This document shows positions 37,702 through 38,480 of a stretch of 38,480 bases of DNA, one piece after another. The notes beneath the pieces were generated by a model that saw nothing but the letters and a program-made list of their open reading frames with translations, searched no databases and was not told the DNA's origin. Position 1 is the stretch's first letter. Every line of letters starts with the position of its first letter. Source of the stretch: Pseudonocardiales bacterium. GTDB taxonomy: Bacteria > Actinomycetota > Actinomycetes > Mycobacteriales > Jatrophihabitantaceae. The stretch is from assembly GCA_030840445.1 (NCBI GenBank), contig JAVEEN010000344.1, positions 1 through 38,480 on the forward strand, written 5' to 3'. A program made the translations under genes and the position numbers.

Positions 37702-38480
37702 TCACCGTACCGAGCACTGGGTTCCGGTGAGGTCGAGGACCTGCACAGCACGTGATCCGATCGCGTATGCCGCCTGCAGCCCGGGTACCACCGGGCCGGA
37801 AAGCCCCGGGGTGGTGGACAGGGTGGCACCCGTCAGCTGGGACATGCAGGTTGCTGTCCCGGCCTCGACCACCCAGACGACGCGGTCGCCGGGCCAGACC
37901 TCAACGGCCCGGTCGAGTCGTTGGACACTCGGAGCGGTCGAGATCGGCTGCAGGGTGTGCGGATCGAGCCTGTCCACCATGCCGGATCCGTCCGGGCGCC
38001 AGCCGGCGATCCAGAGGCTGTTCTCGGTACGGGCGAAGGACACATTTCCGACGCTGATCTCCGCTCGCGACAGGACTCGCAAATTCTCCAGGCCGATCGC
38101 CGTCAAGCTCGAGCCGGCGCCGTTGAGACTCCCGGCGATAACCCGGTCGCCGGCCCGGTCCAATAACACCGAGATGACCCAATGACCGACACCGCGAACC
38201 GGCGTCGGCCCGGCACGGCTGTCGGCGTCCGCCGTATAGAGGCCGTCCTGCGAGCCGAGCCAGAGCCGGGAGTTGTAGACCGCGGCGCCCAGCACACCGA
38301 CCGGCAGCAGTCGCCGGCTGAGTTGGCTCAGCGAAAGCGGGTCGTACTCGGTCAGGTACGTGTGCTCGCTGCCGTTGTGCTGAAGTACCCACAGCCGGCC
38401 GGTCTCATGTTCGACCAGCAGCCGGAAGGCACCGGCGGGGATTGCGGTGGAGCGCAGGGTTCGATGCGGTGCGATGGCGT
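37702..38480 (-). CDS. Partial beta-propeller-like protein of unknown function (3' part)
   Basis: The frame is open from the right edge to a TGA at 37702, so about 258 codons of the C-terminal part are present and the start lies beyond the window. Repeating motifs such as GRLWVLQHNG, SRLWLGSQDGLYTAD and NSLWIAGWRPDGSGMVDRLD, with regular small beta strands, suggest a WD40/YVTN-like propeller. Two cysteines (TATCMSQ and GTQCSVR) may form a disulfide, suggesting an exported protein. An internal GTG at 38295 could be mistaken for the start, but the sequence upstream continues the same pattern. It is convergent with the WS/DGAT gene, with only 4 nt between stops. Function unknown. Confidence 0.78.
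   Translation of the reverse strand, partial: AIAPHRTLRSTAIPAGAFRLLVEHETGRLWVLQHNGSEHTYLTEYDPLSLSQLSRRLLPVGVLGAAVYNSRLWLGSQDGLYTADADSRAGPTPVRGVGHWVISVLLDRAGDRVIAGSLNGAGSSLTAIGLENLRVLSRAEISVGNVSFARTENSLWIAGWRPDGSGMVDRLDPHTLQPISTAPSVQRLDRAVEVWPGDRVVWVVEAGTATCMSQLTGATLSTTPGLSGPVVPGLQAAYAIGSRAVQVLDLTGTQCSVR

Overview
The window is high-GC DNA from an actinobacterium. The evidence is the gene content: a GlnX-GlnH-PknG signalling locus, a Ski2-like helicase with a DUF3516-type tail, DUF1707 and DUF427 proteins, a WS/DGAT acyltransferase and a penicillin-binding lipoprotein of the mycobacterial Rv2864c type. It also has frequent GTG/TTG starts, ATGA gene overlaps and several apparently leaderless genes. 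The set fits a free-living, Frankia/Nakamurella/Streptomyces-like lineage better than a mycobacterium, but the genus cannot be fixed from this sequence alone.

Layout. (1) 1-8.9 kb is metabolic and defence genes: an aldo/keto reductase; a CmtR-like metal sensor coupled to a CDF-type metal exporter; a GNAT acetyltransferase of the phosphinothricin type; a PrmC-related methyltransferase; a MarR repressor divergent from an ABC exporter; threonine dehydratase; a HIT protein; and an FKBP-type lipoprotein. (2) 9.0-10.3 kb is a degraded zone. A small hypothetical gene is followed by a mosaic of three different truncated transposases (IS256-, IS3- and IS1182-like) fused end to end. (3) 10.4-22.4 kb is the centrepiece: a lipoprotein, then a tightly packed same-strand run of ten genes: telA, an XpaC-like helical protein, a 64-residue protein, glnX, glnH, a coiled-coil protein, pknG, a PP2C phosphatase, a VWA protein and an FHA protein. 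(4) 22.4-28.0 kb holds a DUF1707 membrane protein, an S53 (kumamolisin-like) peptidase, the large helicase and a DUF427 protein. (5) 28.0-38.5 kb holds an APC permease/GNAT pair on the minus strand, an ABC ATPase/permease pair with a degenerate ATPase, a GH4 glycosidase, a DEAD-box RNA helicase translationally coupled to a penicillin-binding lipoprotein, a WS/DGAT acyltransferase, and the 3' part of a beta-propeller-like protein running off the edge.

How the central cluster may work. GlnH (an amino-acid-binding lipoprotein) and GlnX (a four-helix membrane protein with two extracytoplasmic domains) are known partners upstream of the kinase PknG. Here the kinase is followed by its chemical opposite (PP2C), a metal-dependent VWA scaffold and a phosphothreonine reader (FHA). 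The operon opens with TelA, a helical protein linked to toxic-anion and envelope stress. The kinase, phosphatase and FHA protein each carry N-terminal Cys4-type zinc ribbons, a plausible shared assembly module. This looks like a complete sense-phosphorylate-read-erase circuit, larger than the three-gene glnX-glnH-pknG module of mycobacteria and corynebacteria. I regard it as the most interesting system in the window.
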